Below, piece after piece: positions 26,417-34,365 of a stretch of 64,000 bases of DNA (position 1 is its first letter; every line of letters begins with the position of its first letter). A program made the translations under genes and the position numbers. Under the pieces are notes generated by a model. That model ran no database searches, was not told the DNA's origin, and saw only the letters and a list, made by a program, of their open reading frames with translations. Location of the stretch: positions 248,001-312,000 of the forward strand of contig CAVUQC010000007.1 in the NCBI GenBank assembly GCA_963743575.1, read 5' to 3'. The DNA comes from DASUPK01 sp963743575. GTDB taxonomy: Bacteria > Actinomycetota > Thermoleophilia > Solirubrobacterales > 70-9.

Positions 26417-26972
26417 TGACGCTCATCTCCTCCTCGAGCTGCTTGATCGCCCGGTGGATCAGGACCTTGGTCGCGCCGTCCGTGCGGCCGAGCGAGCGGG
26501 CGATCTCCCGGTTGTCCATGCCGAGCGCGAACCGCATGATCAGGGCGTCGCGGCGATCATCGGGCAGGTGCTGGAGGTGCTCCATCACGCTCTTCAGCTC
26601 CTCCCGCCCCTCGACGATGCGCTCGGTGCCGTGCGGTGCGGCGATCGGCTCCGACTCCTCGAGAACCCGCTGCGGGCGCCGCGCGCGGTCGCGGTGATAG
26701 TTGGAGGCAAGGTTGTGGGCAATCCGGATGAGCCAGGGGCGAAGCGGGCGGCCGTTCGACTCGCGCCGCGCGCGCTCGAAGTGCCGGTAGGCCTGAAGGA
26801 AGGCCTGCTCGGTGACGTCCTCGGCGTCGTGGTGGTTTCCGACGCGGTAGTAGGAGTACGAATAGACATCGCGCAGGTGATCGCGGTAGAGCTGCTCGAA
26901 GGCGCGATCGAGCTCGGCCTTCGACTCCCTCGGCTCCCCGTTTCCAGCGGCGAGTTGCTCCGCATCCGACAC
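26406..26972 (-). CDS. ECF sigma factor
   Basis: A 188-residue sigma factor with region 2 (LYRDHLRDVYSYSYYRVG; AEDVTEQAFLQAYRHFE; RPWLIRIAHNLASNYHRD) and region 4 (LPDDRRDALIMRFALGMDNR with the helix-turn-helix at NREIARSLGRTDGATKVLIH). The start is taken at GTG 26972; a longer frame to 27038 has no family similarity. It is coupled to the 122-residue membrane protein downstream. The target promoters are unknown. Confidence 0.9.
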   Translation of the reverse strand: MSDAEQLAAGNGEPRESKAELDRAFEQLYRDHLRDVYSYSYYRVGNHHDAEDVTEQAFLQAYRHFERARRESNGRPLRPWLIRIAHNLASNYHRDRARRPQRVLEESEPIAAPHGTERIVEGREELKSVMEHLQHLPDDRRDALIMRFALGMDNREIARSLGRTDGATKVLIHRAIKQLEEEMSVNGG

Positions 26973-26997
26973 ACGCCAAGCGTACTGGCGGCCGCCA

Positions 26998-28683
26998 TCA
27001 CGCTGCCCGGCCTCCGGCCACCGGTTCGCGCCTTGCACGCTCGGCCTGCCTGACCCGAGCCATCCACTCCGCCGGCGAAATCTCGCCGGCGATCAGCTCC
27101 GCCAGCCCGTCCAGGGCCGAGCACCCCATGCCCGCCTTGCTCACCGCTTGCGTGATCAGCGGGACCGAGTCGAGTGCCTCCGAAGCCTGGCCGATGATCT
27201 CGGGGATCTGCTCGGCCGGGGTCCCCTCGCCCAGCAGCTCACCGGCCCGGCGGTTGCGGCTGCCCTCGGCCAGGATCGTCGCCGTCAGGTCGCCGACCCC
27301 GGCGATGCCGGTGAAGGTCTCGTGCTGGGCGCCGCGGGCGAGGGCGTAGGCGACGCACTCGCGCCAGACCTGAGCCGTCGCGATTCCGGCCGCGTTCATG
27401 CCCTGCGCCCGGGCCGCGGCGCCCGCCAGGGCGGCAGCGTTCTTGGCAGCGCCCGCCACCTCCACTCCGATCATGTCCTCGGATCGCTCGCAGACGAGTC
27501 CCGCCTCGTCGAAGACGCTGCCGAGCTGGTCCCGAAGGTCGGCGTCGCGGCTGCCGAGGACGAGTGCCGCGGTGCCCGAGACGGCCTCCTTGGCGTGCGC
27601 CGGGCCGCCGAGCGAGGCGACTGCGCGGGCCCGGATCCGCTCGGAGACGTATTCGGAGGGCAGGGCGGCCATCGGGGCCACCATTCCCTTGCTGAGCAGC
27701 AGGACCGAGGTGCGCTGGCCGACGCGGTCGCCGATCGCGCCCACCGCCTGGGGCAGCGCCGCCGAGGGCACGGCCAGGCAGACGAGGTCGATGCCGGCGA
27801 GTTCGATGTCCGCCGCCCGCTTCACGGAGAGTGATTCCGGGAGCTGCACCCCGGCGAGGTATTCCTCGTTCGACCGGGTCTCGTTCATCTGATCCGCTTT
27901 CTCGGAGGTGCGGGTCCCGAGCTGGACCTCCAATCCCCCGCGTGCGAGCAGGACGGCCACGGCCGTGCCCCAGCTGCCGGCGCCGATCACGGCGGCCTTG
28001 CGCAGCGGCGGGAGGCCGCCGAGCCATTCCCACTGGAGCTCGATCACGGGCCAGATGCGGGCACCGACCGAATTGGCGAGTGCCGGCGACGGGTCCTCGG
28101 TCCGCGGGAACGTGAGCGCGCGGCCCATGCGGACCTTGACCTTCCTGGGGCGGATCCTCCAGCCGCGGCGCACCTGCTCGGTGCCGTGGACCGCGACGGG
28201 CAGCACGGCGGCCCCGGTCTCGAGCGCGAGGCGGCCGAAGCCGCGCTTCGGCCGGGCGAGGGAGCCGGTCCGGTGACGGGTCCCCTCGGGGAAGATGCAG
28301 ACCGCGCCTGCCCGCTCGAGCACGGCGCGCGAGGTGATCAGGGTCTGCTCGTCGGACCGGCCTCGGCGGACGGGGTAGGCGCCCAGGCGGTTCAGGATCC
28401 AGCCCTGCCAGCGCTTCTCGAAGAGCTCCATCTTCGCCACGTAGTGAAGGGGCCGGTTGAACGGAAGCGAGGCGCCGATCACGAAGGGATCGAGAAAGCT
28501 GCGGTGGTTCGACGCGACGATCAGCGGCCCCTTGACCTTGCCGTGCTCCCGCCCGATGCGCGAGAGCCTGAAGTAGAGGAGAAAGAACGGGACGAGGATC
28601 AGGCGCGCGAGGAAGTAGAGCGGGCGGTTGACGCCGTGCTCGCGCGTGAAGCGGTGATAGCTGAGCAGCCTCTCCTCGTCCAT
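26998..28683 (-). CDS. Fusion of PlsC-type acyltransferase and glycerol-3-phosphate dehydrogenase
   Basis: One continuous frame of 561 residues. Residues 1-230 are a lysophosphatidate acyltransferase-like domain with SNHRSFLDPF (HX4D) and IFPEGTRHRTG, after a hydrophobic N-terminus (YFLARLILVPFFLLYF). Residues 231-561 are GpsA: AVIGAGSWGTAVAVLLARGG for NAD binding, SLGGPAHAKEAVSG, the catalytic lysine region VAGAAKNAAALAGA, and GIAGVGDLTATILAEGSRNR. Both sets of catalytic residues are intact. It joins glycerol-3-phosphate formation to a later phospholipid acylation step in one protein. Confidence 0.92.
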   Translation of the reverse strand: MDEERLLSYHRFTREHGVNRPLYFLARLILVPFFLLYFRLSRIGREHGKVKGPLIVASNHRSFLDPFVIGASLPFNRPLHYVAKMELFEKRWQGWILNRLGAYPVRRGRSDEQTLITSRAVLERAGAVCIFPEGTRHRTGSLARPKRGFGRLALETGAAVLPVAVHGTEQVRRGWRIRPRKVKVRMGRALTFPRTEDPSPALANSVGARIWPVIELQWEWLGGLPPLRKAAVIGAGSWGTAVAVLLARGGLEVQLGTRTSEKADQMNETRSNEEYLAGVQLPESLSVKRAADIELAGIDLVCLAVPSAALPQAVGAIGDRVGQRTSVLLLSKGMVAPMAALPSEYVSERIRARAVASLGGPAHAKEAVSGTAALVLGSRDADLRDQLGSVFDEAGLVCERSEDMIGVEVAGAAKNAAALAGAAARAQGMNAAGIATAQVWRECVAYALARGAQHETFTGIAGVGDLTATILAEGSRNRRAGELLGEGTPAEQIPEIIGQASEALDSVPLITQAVSKAGMGCSALDGLAELIAGEISPAEWMARVRQAERARREPVAGGRAA

Positions 28684-28741
28684 GCCCAGACCGAAACCCC
28701 GTCGCGGCGGGCAGTTACAGGCAGGGCGAGCCCGACCGCGG

Positions 28742-29770
28742 CTACCAGGCCGCTTCGAGGATCGCCGCGAGGTCCTCCCGGCTCACCTCGCCGGGCGTCA
28801 TGTGCTCGAGCTCCCCTCTCGTCATGGCTACATCGAGGACCTCGTCGACATGCGCCCGATCGGCCCCGAGCTCGCCGAGATGGCGGTGACCGGCGAGATC
28901 GGCGATGCGCTCCTGCAGGTCTTCGCCATCCGTCCCGAGCACGGAGGCGAGCGCCCCGATCTGCTCCGGGGCCCGCGATCGCATTGCTTCCATCGTGTGG
29001 GGCAGGAGTGCCGCGTAGGTCTCCGCGTGAGGCGTGCCGAGCACTCTGACGGCGGTCTGGCCGAGGACGTGATGGAGGGCGATCCCGGCCCTGTCGACAG
29101 CGATCCCGCAGAGCAGGGCGCCCAATGCAAGCGGGGCGCGATCTCGCCTCCCGGGGGACTGGTCGAGAGCGCGGCCGATCAGCTCAGCCCCGCGGAGGCC
29201 GGCCTCTCGCGAGGTCTCGTCCGCAAGCGGCGTGTACAGGGAGTCCGCTCCGTGCGCCAGCGCGTTCATCGCCGTCGCCCGCAGCTGCGGCTCCGGCGTG
29301 CTCGTCATCTCATCGGTGTACGCGATGACCAGGGAGGGCCTGACCCCTGTGGCGGCGCCCCGGCCCTCCGGCAGCCGGTGGATCGCGGTCATGGGAGCGC
29401 CCGAGAGCGTCGTAGGGATGGCCGCGACCTCGCCGCCGCGAACCGCCGCCACGGCCTTGGCCGAGTCGATCACCCGGCCCCCACCGAGAGCGACGATGCG
29501 CTCGCTTCCGAGGTCGTCGACGATCGCGCCGGACGCCTCCGGCACCCCGCCCGGAGCGACGAGGTGGGTCCGGTCGGCCGCCTCGCCCAGGCCCCCCGCG
29601 TCAGACAGGGCCCGCGGCGTCGACAGCAGCTCGAAGTCGTCCCAGCCCTGCTCGCCGAGGGTGCCGAGGGGATCGGTGACCGGTCCTCCGTAGAGGAGCA
29701 GCCGGCGCCGGTCGTCGGCGAAGTCGACCCACTGCCCCTGCTTGGGCGGCTTCAGATCGCGGACGGACAA
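28742..29770 (-). CDS. Iron-containing alcohol dehydrogenase family protein
   Basis: A 342-residue NAD(P)-dependent enzyme of the Fe-ADH/maleylacetate-reductase/dehydroquinate-synthase-like fold. IVALGGGRVIDSAKAVA is the nucleotide-binding signature. Metal ligands are likely the His residues in NALAHGADSLY and LHHVLGQTAVRVLGTPHAE. The substrate is unknown; maleylacetate reductase is one option. The only usable start is TTG 29770, one base from the 3' end of the tRNA gene, with no spacer for a ribosome-binding site. Confidence 0.82.
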   Translation of the reverse strand: MSVRDLKPPKQGQWVDFADDRRRLLLYGGPVTDPLGTLGEQGWDDFELLSTPRALSDAGGLGEAADRTHLVAPGGVPEASGAIVDDLGSERIVALGGGRVIDSAKAVAAVRGGEVAAIPTTLSGAPMTAIHRLPEGRGAATGVRPSLVIAYTDEMTSTPEPQLRATAMNALAHGADSLYTPLADETSREAGLRGAELIGRALDQSPGRRDRAPLALGALLCGIAVDRAGIALHHVLGQTAVRVLGTPHAETYAALLPHTMEAMRSRAPEQIGALASVLGTDGEDLQERIADLAGHRHLGELGADRAHVDEVLDVAMTRGELEHMTPGEVSREDLAAILEAAW

Positions 29771-29771
29771 G

Positions 29772-29844
29772 AGCCCGGAGTGGGACTCGAACCCACAGCC
29801 TCCTGATTACAAATCAGGTGCTCCACCAGTTGAGCTATCCGGGC
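29772..29844 (-). tRNA. tRNA-Thr (anticodon TGT)
   Basis: Folds as a complete 73-base cloverleaf. The acceptor GCCCGGA pairs with TCCGGGC. The D arm is GCTC/GAGC. The anticodon stem CCTGA/TCAGG encloses loop TTTGTAA. The T arm GTGGG/CCCAC has loop TTCGAGT. The anticodon TGT reads ACA threonine codons. No CCA is encoded; the discriminator base is T. Confidence 0.96.
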
Positions 29845-29885
29845 GACAGCGACAGACTAAGCCCGAAATCAGTCCAAGTCGGGCG

Positions 29886-30077
29886 CTAGGAGTCGGATCC
29901 GTCGTGGCTTCCGTCGTCCGTGTAGTCCTGCGCCCTGTTCGCGCTGGCGGCCTTCTCCTGCGCGGACTACTGGGCGGTCAGGCTCGTGACCTGACCGCCC
30001 TGCGATGCCGCGGCGCCGACCGGCAGTGCGAGCGGCGCGGCCGCGGCGATCCCTCCGATGGCGTACCTGAGCTTCAC
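29886..30077 (-). pseudogene. Possible small secreted-protein gene interrupted by an in-frame stop
   Basis: This lies in the 314-base stretch between the tRNA and the next gene. GTG 30077 opens a 36-residue frame that looks like a signal peptide (LRYAIGGIAAAAPLALPVGA), ending at TAG 29967-29969. The same frame continues for 26 acidic, alanine-rich codons to a second TAG at 29886. It might be one protein broken by a stop, or chance. AGGAG lies only two bases before the GTG, too close for a good site. Nothing else was recognised in the stretch. Confidence 0.2.
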
Positions 30078-30158
30078 CTCTCCTGTATCGGCTCGTTCGC
30101 GGGATCGCCCGATCCCGAAAACATGGGGCCTAGACGGACGGTGGGGCATACTCCCCGC

Positions 30159-30482
30159 GTGGCCAAGATCCGCGAATCGCTGAGTGACCCGAATGCCACC
30201 GCGCAGCGCGGCCGCTGGCTCGCGCGCGGAGCCTGGATGCTGGCCGCCGCTGAGGTGGTTCTCGCGGTGCGCAACCACGTCGCCACCCGGCTGAGCGAGA
30301 AGGACCGAGCGCGGATGGTCGAGATCGTCAAGGCCTCGAAGGGCCGTCCCTCGAATCTTTCTGACCGCCAGCGCAGGGAGCTGAAGAGCCTGTTGGATCA
30401 GGTCGAGCCGAAGGAGCTGGCGAAGACCGTCGCGTCGAGCAGCTTCGCCGGCCGAGCGGCCAAGGGCCTGCGCCGAAAATAG
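30159..30482 (+). CDS. Small basic hypothetical protein
   Basis: A 107-residue, strongly basic protein. An N-terminal hydrophobic/amphipathic segment (WLARGAWMLAAAEVVLAVRN) is followed by helical charged sequence (MVEIVKASKGRPSNLSDRQR) and a C-terminus ending KGLRRK. It is possibly membrane-associated. I do not recognise the family. It starts at GTG 30159; upstream open frame is antisense to other features. It is convergent with a sigma-factor gene, with a hairpin in between. Confidence 0.55.
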   Translation: MAKIRESLSDPNATAQRGRWLARGAWMLAAAEVVLAVRNHVATRLSEKDRARMVEIVKASKGRPSNLSDRQRRELKSLLDQVEPKELAKTVASSSFAGRAAKGLRRK

Positions 30483-30483
30483 A

Positions 30484-30509
30484 GCGGCCGCCCCTTTCGG
30501 AGCGGCCGC
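30484..30509. terminator. Putative bidirectional terminator hairpin
   Basis: Two copies of GCGGCCGC separated by 10 bases form a perfect eight-base GC stem two bases after a stop codon, between convergent genes. There is no T-run, so Rho-independent termination would be weak. Confidence 0.5.
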
Positions 30510-30539
30510 CTGGCTGCCGTGCCGTTGAGGTACCCCTGT

Positions 30540-31238
30540 CTAAATCTTCACCGCGCGTGAATCGAGGTGGATGCCGACCTTGCGCTTGACGCGCTGCAGC
30601 GCGTTGTCCACCGTCTTCGTGTCGCAATCCAGCTTCTCGCCGATCACCTCGTAGGAGTGACCGTCGAGGTATAGGGCCAGGACGCGGCTCTCGAGCTCCG
30701 AGAGGACGCTGGTCAGGCAGGCGACCAGGCTCTCGAGCTCCTCGCCCGCGATCACCTGGTTGGCGGGGTCGCGGACGGACGGACCGGGCAGGACCTCCTC
30801 GAGAGTGGTCTCCGAGTCGGGGCCTGCGGCGGCCGGCGTCTGGCTGAACGAGACGTACTGGTTGAGCGGGGTGTGCTTGTTGCGAGTCGCGGTCTTGACC
30901 GCCGTGATGATCTGGCGCGTGATGCAGAGCTCCGCAAAGCCGCGGAAGCTCGCCTCGCGCTCCGGGCGGTAGTCGCGGATCGCCTTGAACAGGCCGAGCA
31001 GCCCCTCCTGCATCAGGTCGTCGGCGTCGCCGCCGAGCAGGAAGTAGGACGACGACTTGACCCGCACGAACCGCCGGTAGCGGCGGACCAGCTGGTCATA
31101 GGCGTCGGTCCGCCCGTTCTTGGCGAGGGCGACCAGAAACTCATCGTCCGGGCCGGGCCCGGTGTTGCGGGCGCCCTCGGGAATAGCTCTGCCGGGGACG
31201 ACCGCTTGCTCTTCGGTGCTTGGGGTAGGAACAGCCAC
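30540..31238 (-). CDS. SigH-like sigma-70 factor
   Basis: A 232-residue sigma factor of the SigH (sporulation/transition) type. Region 2 is DQLVRRYRRFVRVKSSSYFL, DADDLMQEGLLGLFKAIRDY and ASFRGFAELCITRQIITAVK. Region 4 is LSELESRVLALYLDGHSYEV with IGEKLDCDTKTVDNALQRVK. I put the start at GTG 31238 because AGGAGG lies five bases upstream; the in-frame ATG 31253 has no site. Region 31239-31518 before it is non-coding, with no clear promoter consensus that I could recognise. Confidence 0.9.
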   Translation of the reverse strand: MAVPTPSTEEQAVVPGRAIPEGARNTGPGPDDEFLVALAKNGRTDAYDQLVRRYRRFVRVKSSSYFLLGGDADDLMQEGLLGLFKAIRDYRPEREASFRGFAELCITRQIITAVKTATRNKHTPLNQYVSFSQTPAAAGPDSETTLEEVLPGPSVRDPANQVIAGEELESLVACLTSVLSELESRVLALYLDGHSYEVIGEKLDCDTKTVDNALQRVKRKVGIHLDSRAVKI

Positions 31239-31518
31239 AGCAACCTCCTCCATTGGGGGTATCTGTGGCGCCCAGTTCCTCCCCTGAGGCGCCTTCGGTC
31301 CGGGTGCTGTCCGTCAGGCTCGACCTGAGGTTCACCCTTCTCGCGGAGCAGCCTACTTGCGCGTTCCCCAATGTCAACCACGGTTCGGGGCCGATGCAAT
31401 TCGTCTTGCAGGATCCGTGCCTGGAGGGGGCTCAGAGACCGCATCCGTCCGCGAGCGCTGGTAACTCGTGTCCCGCTCGGCGTGCGGCCGAGGCCTTCGA
31501 GAGCGAAAGGAAGTGGAG

Positions 31519-32271
31519 ATGGAAGCCAGCACGCACCGGGTCGAGCCGGGACGAGTCATCAGCGAAGCCTTCGAGACCTACCAGTCGCAGGCGGGGGCCT
31601 TGCTCGGCGGCGCACTGATCGTCATCGGCGTCGCCGGGTTGATCGAGGGCCTGCTCGCGATCACCGGGAGTCTCATTCTGGTGTTGCTGGGAGTCCTGAT
31701 CGGACTGGCGGCCAGCTTCCTCTACACGGGTTACGTGGTGAAGCTCGTCCAGGACGTGCGGGATGGCAGGCGCGACTTCACGATCGGAGAGCTCTTCTCG
31801 CACGCCGCCCCCTTCGTCGGCACCCTGGTCCTCAACGGGATCCTGGCCGGCCTCGCGATCGCGATCGGCTTCGTGCTGATCATCGTCCCCGGGCTCATCC
31901 TGCTGACGATCTGGGCCGTGATCTCGCCCTCGATCGTCGTCGAGGACAAGGGGGTTTTCGAGGCCTTCGGCCGCAGCCGGGAACTGGTCAGGGGAAACGG
32001 CTGGCAGGTCTTCGGCGCGATCATCCTCGCGTTCCTGATCGTGTTCGTGGTCGGCCTGGTCGCCTCGATCATCGGAGCGGCGATCGGCGACGTGGGCCGC
32101 GTCATCCTGCAGGCGGCAGCGAATGTGGCGACCGCGCCCGTCGCGGCGCTGGTCGCGAGCATCCTCTTCTTCGATCTGGGCGGCGGCTCCGAAGCAGCCA
32201 CCACACCGGAGGCACCGCAGGCACCCGAGGCACCCGAGGCACCCGAGGCACCCGAGGCACCGGGGGCTTAG
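31519..32271 (+). CDS. Multi-pass membrane protein with Pro-Glu-Ala repeat tail
   Basis: A 250-residue protein with about six hydrophobic segments (LLGGALIVIGVAGLIEGLLA; LILVLLGVLIGLAASFL; IAIGFVLIIVPGLILLTIW; IILAFLIVFVVGLVASIIGA). The IIVPGLILLTIWAVISPSIV region, followed by the VVEDKGVFEAFGRSRELVRG motif, resembles the membrane domain of glycerophosphodiester phosphodiesterase-type and related uncharacterised proteins. The C-terminus is a run of APE repeats. ATG 31519 is chosen; GGAAGTGGAG precedes it. Function unknown. Confidence 0.75.
   Translation: MEASTHRVEPGRVISEAFETYQSQAGALLGGALIVIGVAGLIEGLLAITGSLILVLLGVLIGLAASFLYTGYVVKLVQDVRDGRRDFTIGELFSHAAPFVGTLVLNGILAGLAIAIGFVLIIVPGLILLTIWAVISPSIVVEDKGVFEAFGRSRELVRGNGWQVFGAIILAFLIVFVVGLVASIIGAAIGDVGRVILQAAANVATAPVAALVASILFFDLGGGSEAATTPEAPQAPEAPEAPEAPEAPGA
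32209..32262 (+). repeat. Six tandem 9-base repeats encoding Ala-Pro-Glu
   Basis: Six units of GAGGCACCC, the first, second and last with one change each, sit at the 3' end of the membrane-protein gene. Near-identity at the DNA level suggests recent slippage expansion, so copy number may vary between strains. Confidence 0.85.
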
Positions 32272-32286
32272 CCGCGGCTCAGCGGC

Positions 32287-32763
32287 TCAGTCCGGTGTGC
32301 ACTCGGCGTCGGGATTCTCGCCCAGCCTGGCGAGCAGCTCCGCGAGCGTCTTCATCTCGTCATCGCTGAGAACCGCAGCGAGCCTCCGCTCGATGTCCTC
32401 GACATGCCCGGGAGCGGCGTCCCTCAGCTTGGTGAGGCCGTCGTCGGTGAGGATCGCGTAGCTCACCCGGGCGTCCGACTTGCACTCGCCCTTCCCGACC
32501 AGCCCCTGGTCCTCGAGGCGGTCAAGCAGGCGCGTGATCCCGGAAGGCGAGAGCTGCAGCTCGTTCGCCAGATCGATGCGGCGCATGCCCTCCTCGCCGG
32601 CGCGCGAGAGCAACAGCAGACAGCCGTAATCGTTGATCGTCAACCCGTGGCTCGCCACCAGCGAAGCGCTGAGCTCGCGGACGAGGACCGCGTGAGCGTT
32701 GAGCAGCCGGCCGAACGCATCGGTCGACGCAAGTGTTTGAGTTTTCAACTGTTGTGTACTCAA
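32287..32763 (-). CDS. MarR-family transcriptional regulator
   Basis: A 158-residue winged-helix repressor. The helix-turn-helix region is MRRIDLANELQLSPSGITRL, followed by LDRLEDQGLVGKGECKSDAR with the wing and the conserved DxR. Terminal helices for dimerisation flank it. A single Cys (GECKSDAR) could sense oxidants; this is inference. It starts at TTG 32763, with no better codon upstream. It is divergent from the YceI gene, with palindromes in the gap that may be its operators. Confidence 0.9.
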   Translation of the reverse strand: MSTQQLKTQTLASTDAFGRLLNAHAVLVRELSASLVASHGLTINDYGCLLLLSRAGEEGMRRIDLANELQLSPSGITRLLDRLEDQGLVGKGECKSDARVSYAILTDDGLTKLRDAAPGHVEDIERRLAAVLSDDEMKTLAELLARLGENPDAECTPD

Positions 32764-32780
32764 GTTTCTCTGCTAAACTG

Positions 32781-32794
32781 TTTGACAGGTCAAA
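32781..32794. promoter_or_regulatory. Palindrome between the MarR and YceI genes
   Basis: TTTGAC-AG-GTCAAA is a perfect 6-2-6 palindrome in an AT-rich gap of 61 bases. A second, wider inverted repeat TTGAGT...ACTCAA spans 32737-32763 over the first MarR codons. Both suit a MarR dimer; autoregulation and YceI control are inferred. Confidence 0.55.
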
Positions 32795-32824
32795 TAAGTG
32801 TAGCTCCCACCAAGGAGACGTTCA

Positions 32825-33373
32825 ATGACAACAGCACAGGCAGAGTCAACCATCCCGATCGGCACCTGGCAATCCGATCCGGTGCATTCGAGTGTCGGAT
32901 TCGCTGTCAGGCACGCCGTCGGCACCTTTCGCGGCTCATTCGGCGAGTTCGAGGCCACGTTCAGCGACCAGGGCGGCGAGGCGAAGCTGACCGGGCGAGT
33001 CCCTGTCGAGAGCGTGGAGGTGAAGGAGGAGAACCTCGAGGCTCACCTCCTCTCCCCTGAGTTCTTCGACCGGGACCAGACGCCGGAGATCGGCTTCGAG
33101 TCCACCCGGATCGCGGCCGAGGACGGCAAGCTTGCCGTCGACGGCGAGCTGTCCGTGAAGGGCACGAGCAAGGCCGTCACGGCCCAGGGCGAGCTCAAGG
33201 GCCCGATCTCAGGACCGGACGGCAATGACCGGATCGGCATCGATCTGGAGACCACGGTCGACCGTCACGACTACGGGCTCGACTGGAACATGGACCTGCC
33301 GGACGGCTCGAAGATGCTCGGCGACGAGGTCACCCTCACCGTCCACCTCGAGCTGGTCCGCGAGGAGGCGTAG
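32825..33373 (+). CDS. YceI-family protein
   Basis: A 182-residue lipocalin-like beta-barrel that in homologues binds polyprenyl or other amphiphilic molecules. Family features are GTWQSDPVHSSVGFAVRHAV at the N-terminus and FESTRIAAEDGKLAVDGELS with VDRHDYGLDWNM near the end. No signal peptide is visible, so it is probably cytosolic. AAGGAG lies eight bases before the ATG. It heads a stress-like group with the downstream FMN reductase and DUF1330 genes. Confidence 0.93.
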   Translation: MTTAQAESTIPIGTWQSDPVHSSVGFAVRHAVGTFRGSFGEFEATFSDQGGEAKLTGRVPVESVEVKEENLEAHLLSPEFFDRDQTPEIGFESTRIAAEDGKLAVDGELSVKGTSKAVTAQGELKGPISGPDGNDRIGIDLETTVDRHDYGLDWNMDLPDGSKMLGDEVTLTVHLELVREEA

Positions 33374-33377
33374 AGAC

Positions 33378-33947
33378 ATGAAGGTGCTCGCGATCTCAGG
33401 AAGCCTGCGTCGCGACTCGCACAACGCCGAGCTCCTGCGGGCGGCGGCCGAGCTGTTGCCGCCGCCCGTGGAGCTCGAGCTATTCGAGGGGCTGAAGCAG
33501 GTCGAGCCCTACGACGAGGACGACGACCTCGGCGCCGGCCCCGCCGGCGCGCGGCGCTTCCGTGAGGCGATCGAGGACGCGGACGCGGTTCTGATCGCCA
33601 CCCCGGAATACAACTCATCGATCCCGGGGCAGCTCAAGAACGCGATCGACTGGGCCTCACGGCCGAAGGGCGAGAACGCGCTCTGGGGCAAGCCCGTGGC
33701 GGTGGTCGGAGCGAGCACCGGGATGTTCGGGGCCATGTGGTCACAGGCAGAGCTCCGCAAGGTCCTCGGCGCCTCCGGCGCCCGCGTCCTCGACCTGGAG
33801 CTACCGGTGCCGCACGCCCACGAGGAGGCGTTCACCGACGACGGGCGGCTCGCGAGCCCGGAGACTCGCGAGCGCTACACCGAGATCCTCGACGAGCTGA
33901 TCGCGCTGGCCGAACAGGCCGCGCAGCCGGCGCAGGTCGCTGCCTGA
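33378..33947 (+). CDS. NADPH-dependent FMN reductase / quinone reductase
   Basis: A 189-residue flavodoxin-fold enzyme. The FMN phosphate loop is ISGSLRRDSHNAELL, and the family motif is ATPEYNSSIPGQLKNAIDWA with the flavin-contacting tyrosine. It is likely involved in quinone, chromate or azo reduction and protection from oxidative stress. ATG 33378 starts four bases after the YceI stop, with GAGGAGG upstream, so they form an operon. The family reads at full length. Confidence 0.93.
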   Translation: MKVLAISGSLRRDSHNAELLRAAAELLPPPVELELFEGLKQVEPYDEDDDLGAGPAGARRFREAIEDADAVLIATPEYNSSIPGQLKNAIDWASRPKGENALWGKPVAVVGASTGMFGAMWSQAELRKVLGASGARVLDLELPVPHAHEEAFTDDGRLASPETRERYTEILDELIALAEQAAQPAQVAA

Positions 33948-33969
33948 TCCAGCTGTAGGGTTGCGCGCG

Positions 33970-34365
33970 ATGGATCGACGCGAGGGCATCGACGCACCGG
34001 ACACCGACGCGATGGCCGCCTTCGCGAGCCGCGCCACCGAGGGCCCGGTCTACATGCTCAACCTCCTCGAGTTCCTGCCGGACGGCGGCGCCGAGCGCTA
34101 CGGCGACTACGGAACTGCCGTGGCACCTCTGCTCGAGAAGGCCGGGGGCAAGCCGGTCTTCGCGGGGCGGCCTTCCGAGCAGCTGATCGGTGAGGGCTCC
34201 TGGGACATGGTGCTCGTCGTCTCCTACCCCACTCGCCAGGCCTTCATCGACATGATCTCCTCCCCCGAGTACCACGAGATCGAGTACCTCCGCAGCGAGT
34301 CGCTGGCCCGCTCGGAGCTGCGGGCGATGGACGCGATCGACGCCGCCGAGCTACCCGGCGATTAG
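33970..34365 (+). CDS. DUF1330-family protein
   Basis: A 131-residue ferredoxin-like-fold (dimeric alpha-beta barrel) protein. It contains GPVYMLNLLEFLPDGGAERY and WDMVLVVSYPTRQAFIDMIS...EYLRSESLARSELRAM, the pattern of DUF1330. The biochemical function of the family is poorly known. ATG 33970 is 22 bases after the FMN-reductase stop. The stop overlaps the rlmB stop by four bases. Confidence 0.82.
   Translation: MDRREGIDAPDTDAMAAFASRATEGPVYMLNLLEFLPDGGAERYGDYGTAVAPLLEKAGGKPVFAGRPSEQLIGEGSWDMVLVVSYPTRQAFIDMISSPEYHEIEYLRSESLARSELRAMDAIDAAELPGD

Noticed and set aside
32209..32262. CRISPR-like array
   Set aside because: Units are contiguous nine-mers inside a reading frame, with no spacers.
32782..32810. 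TTGACA as a -35 box for the YceI gene
   Set aside because: No -10-like hexamer is found at 16-18 bases spacing; the palindrome explains the sequence better.
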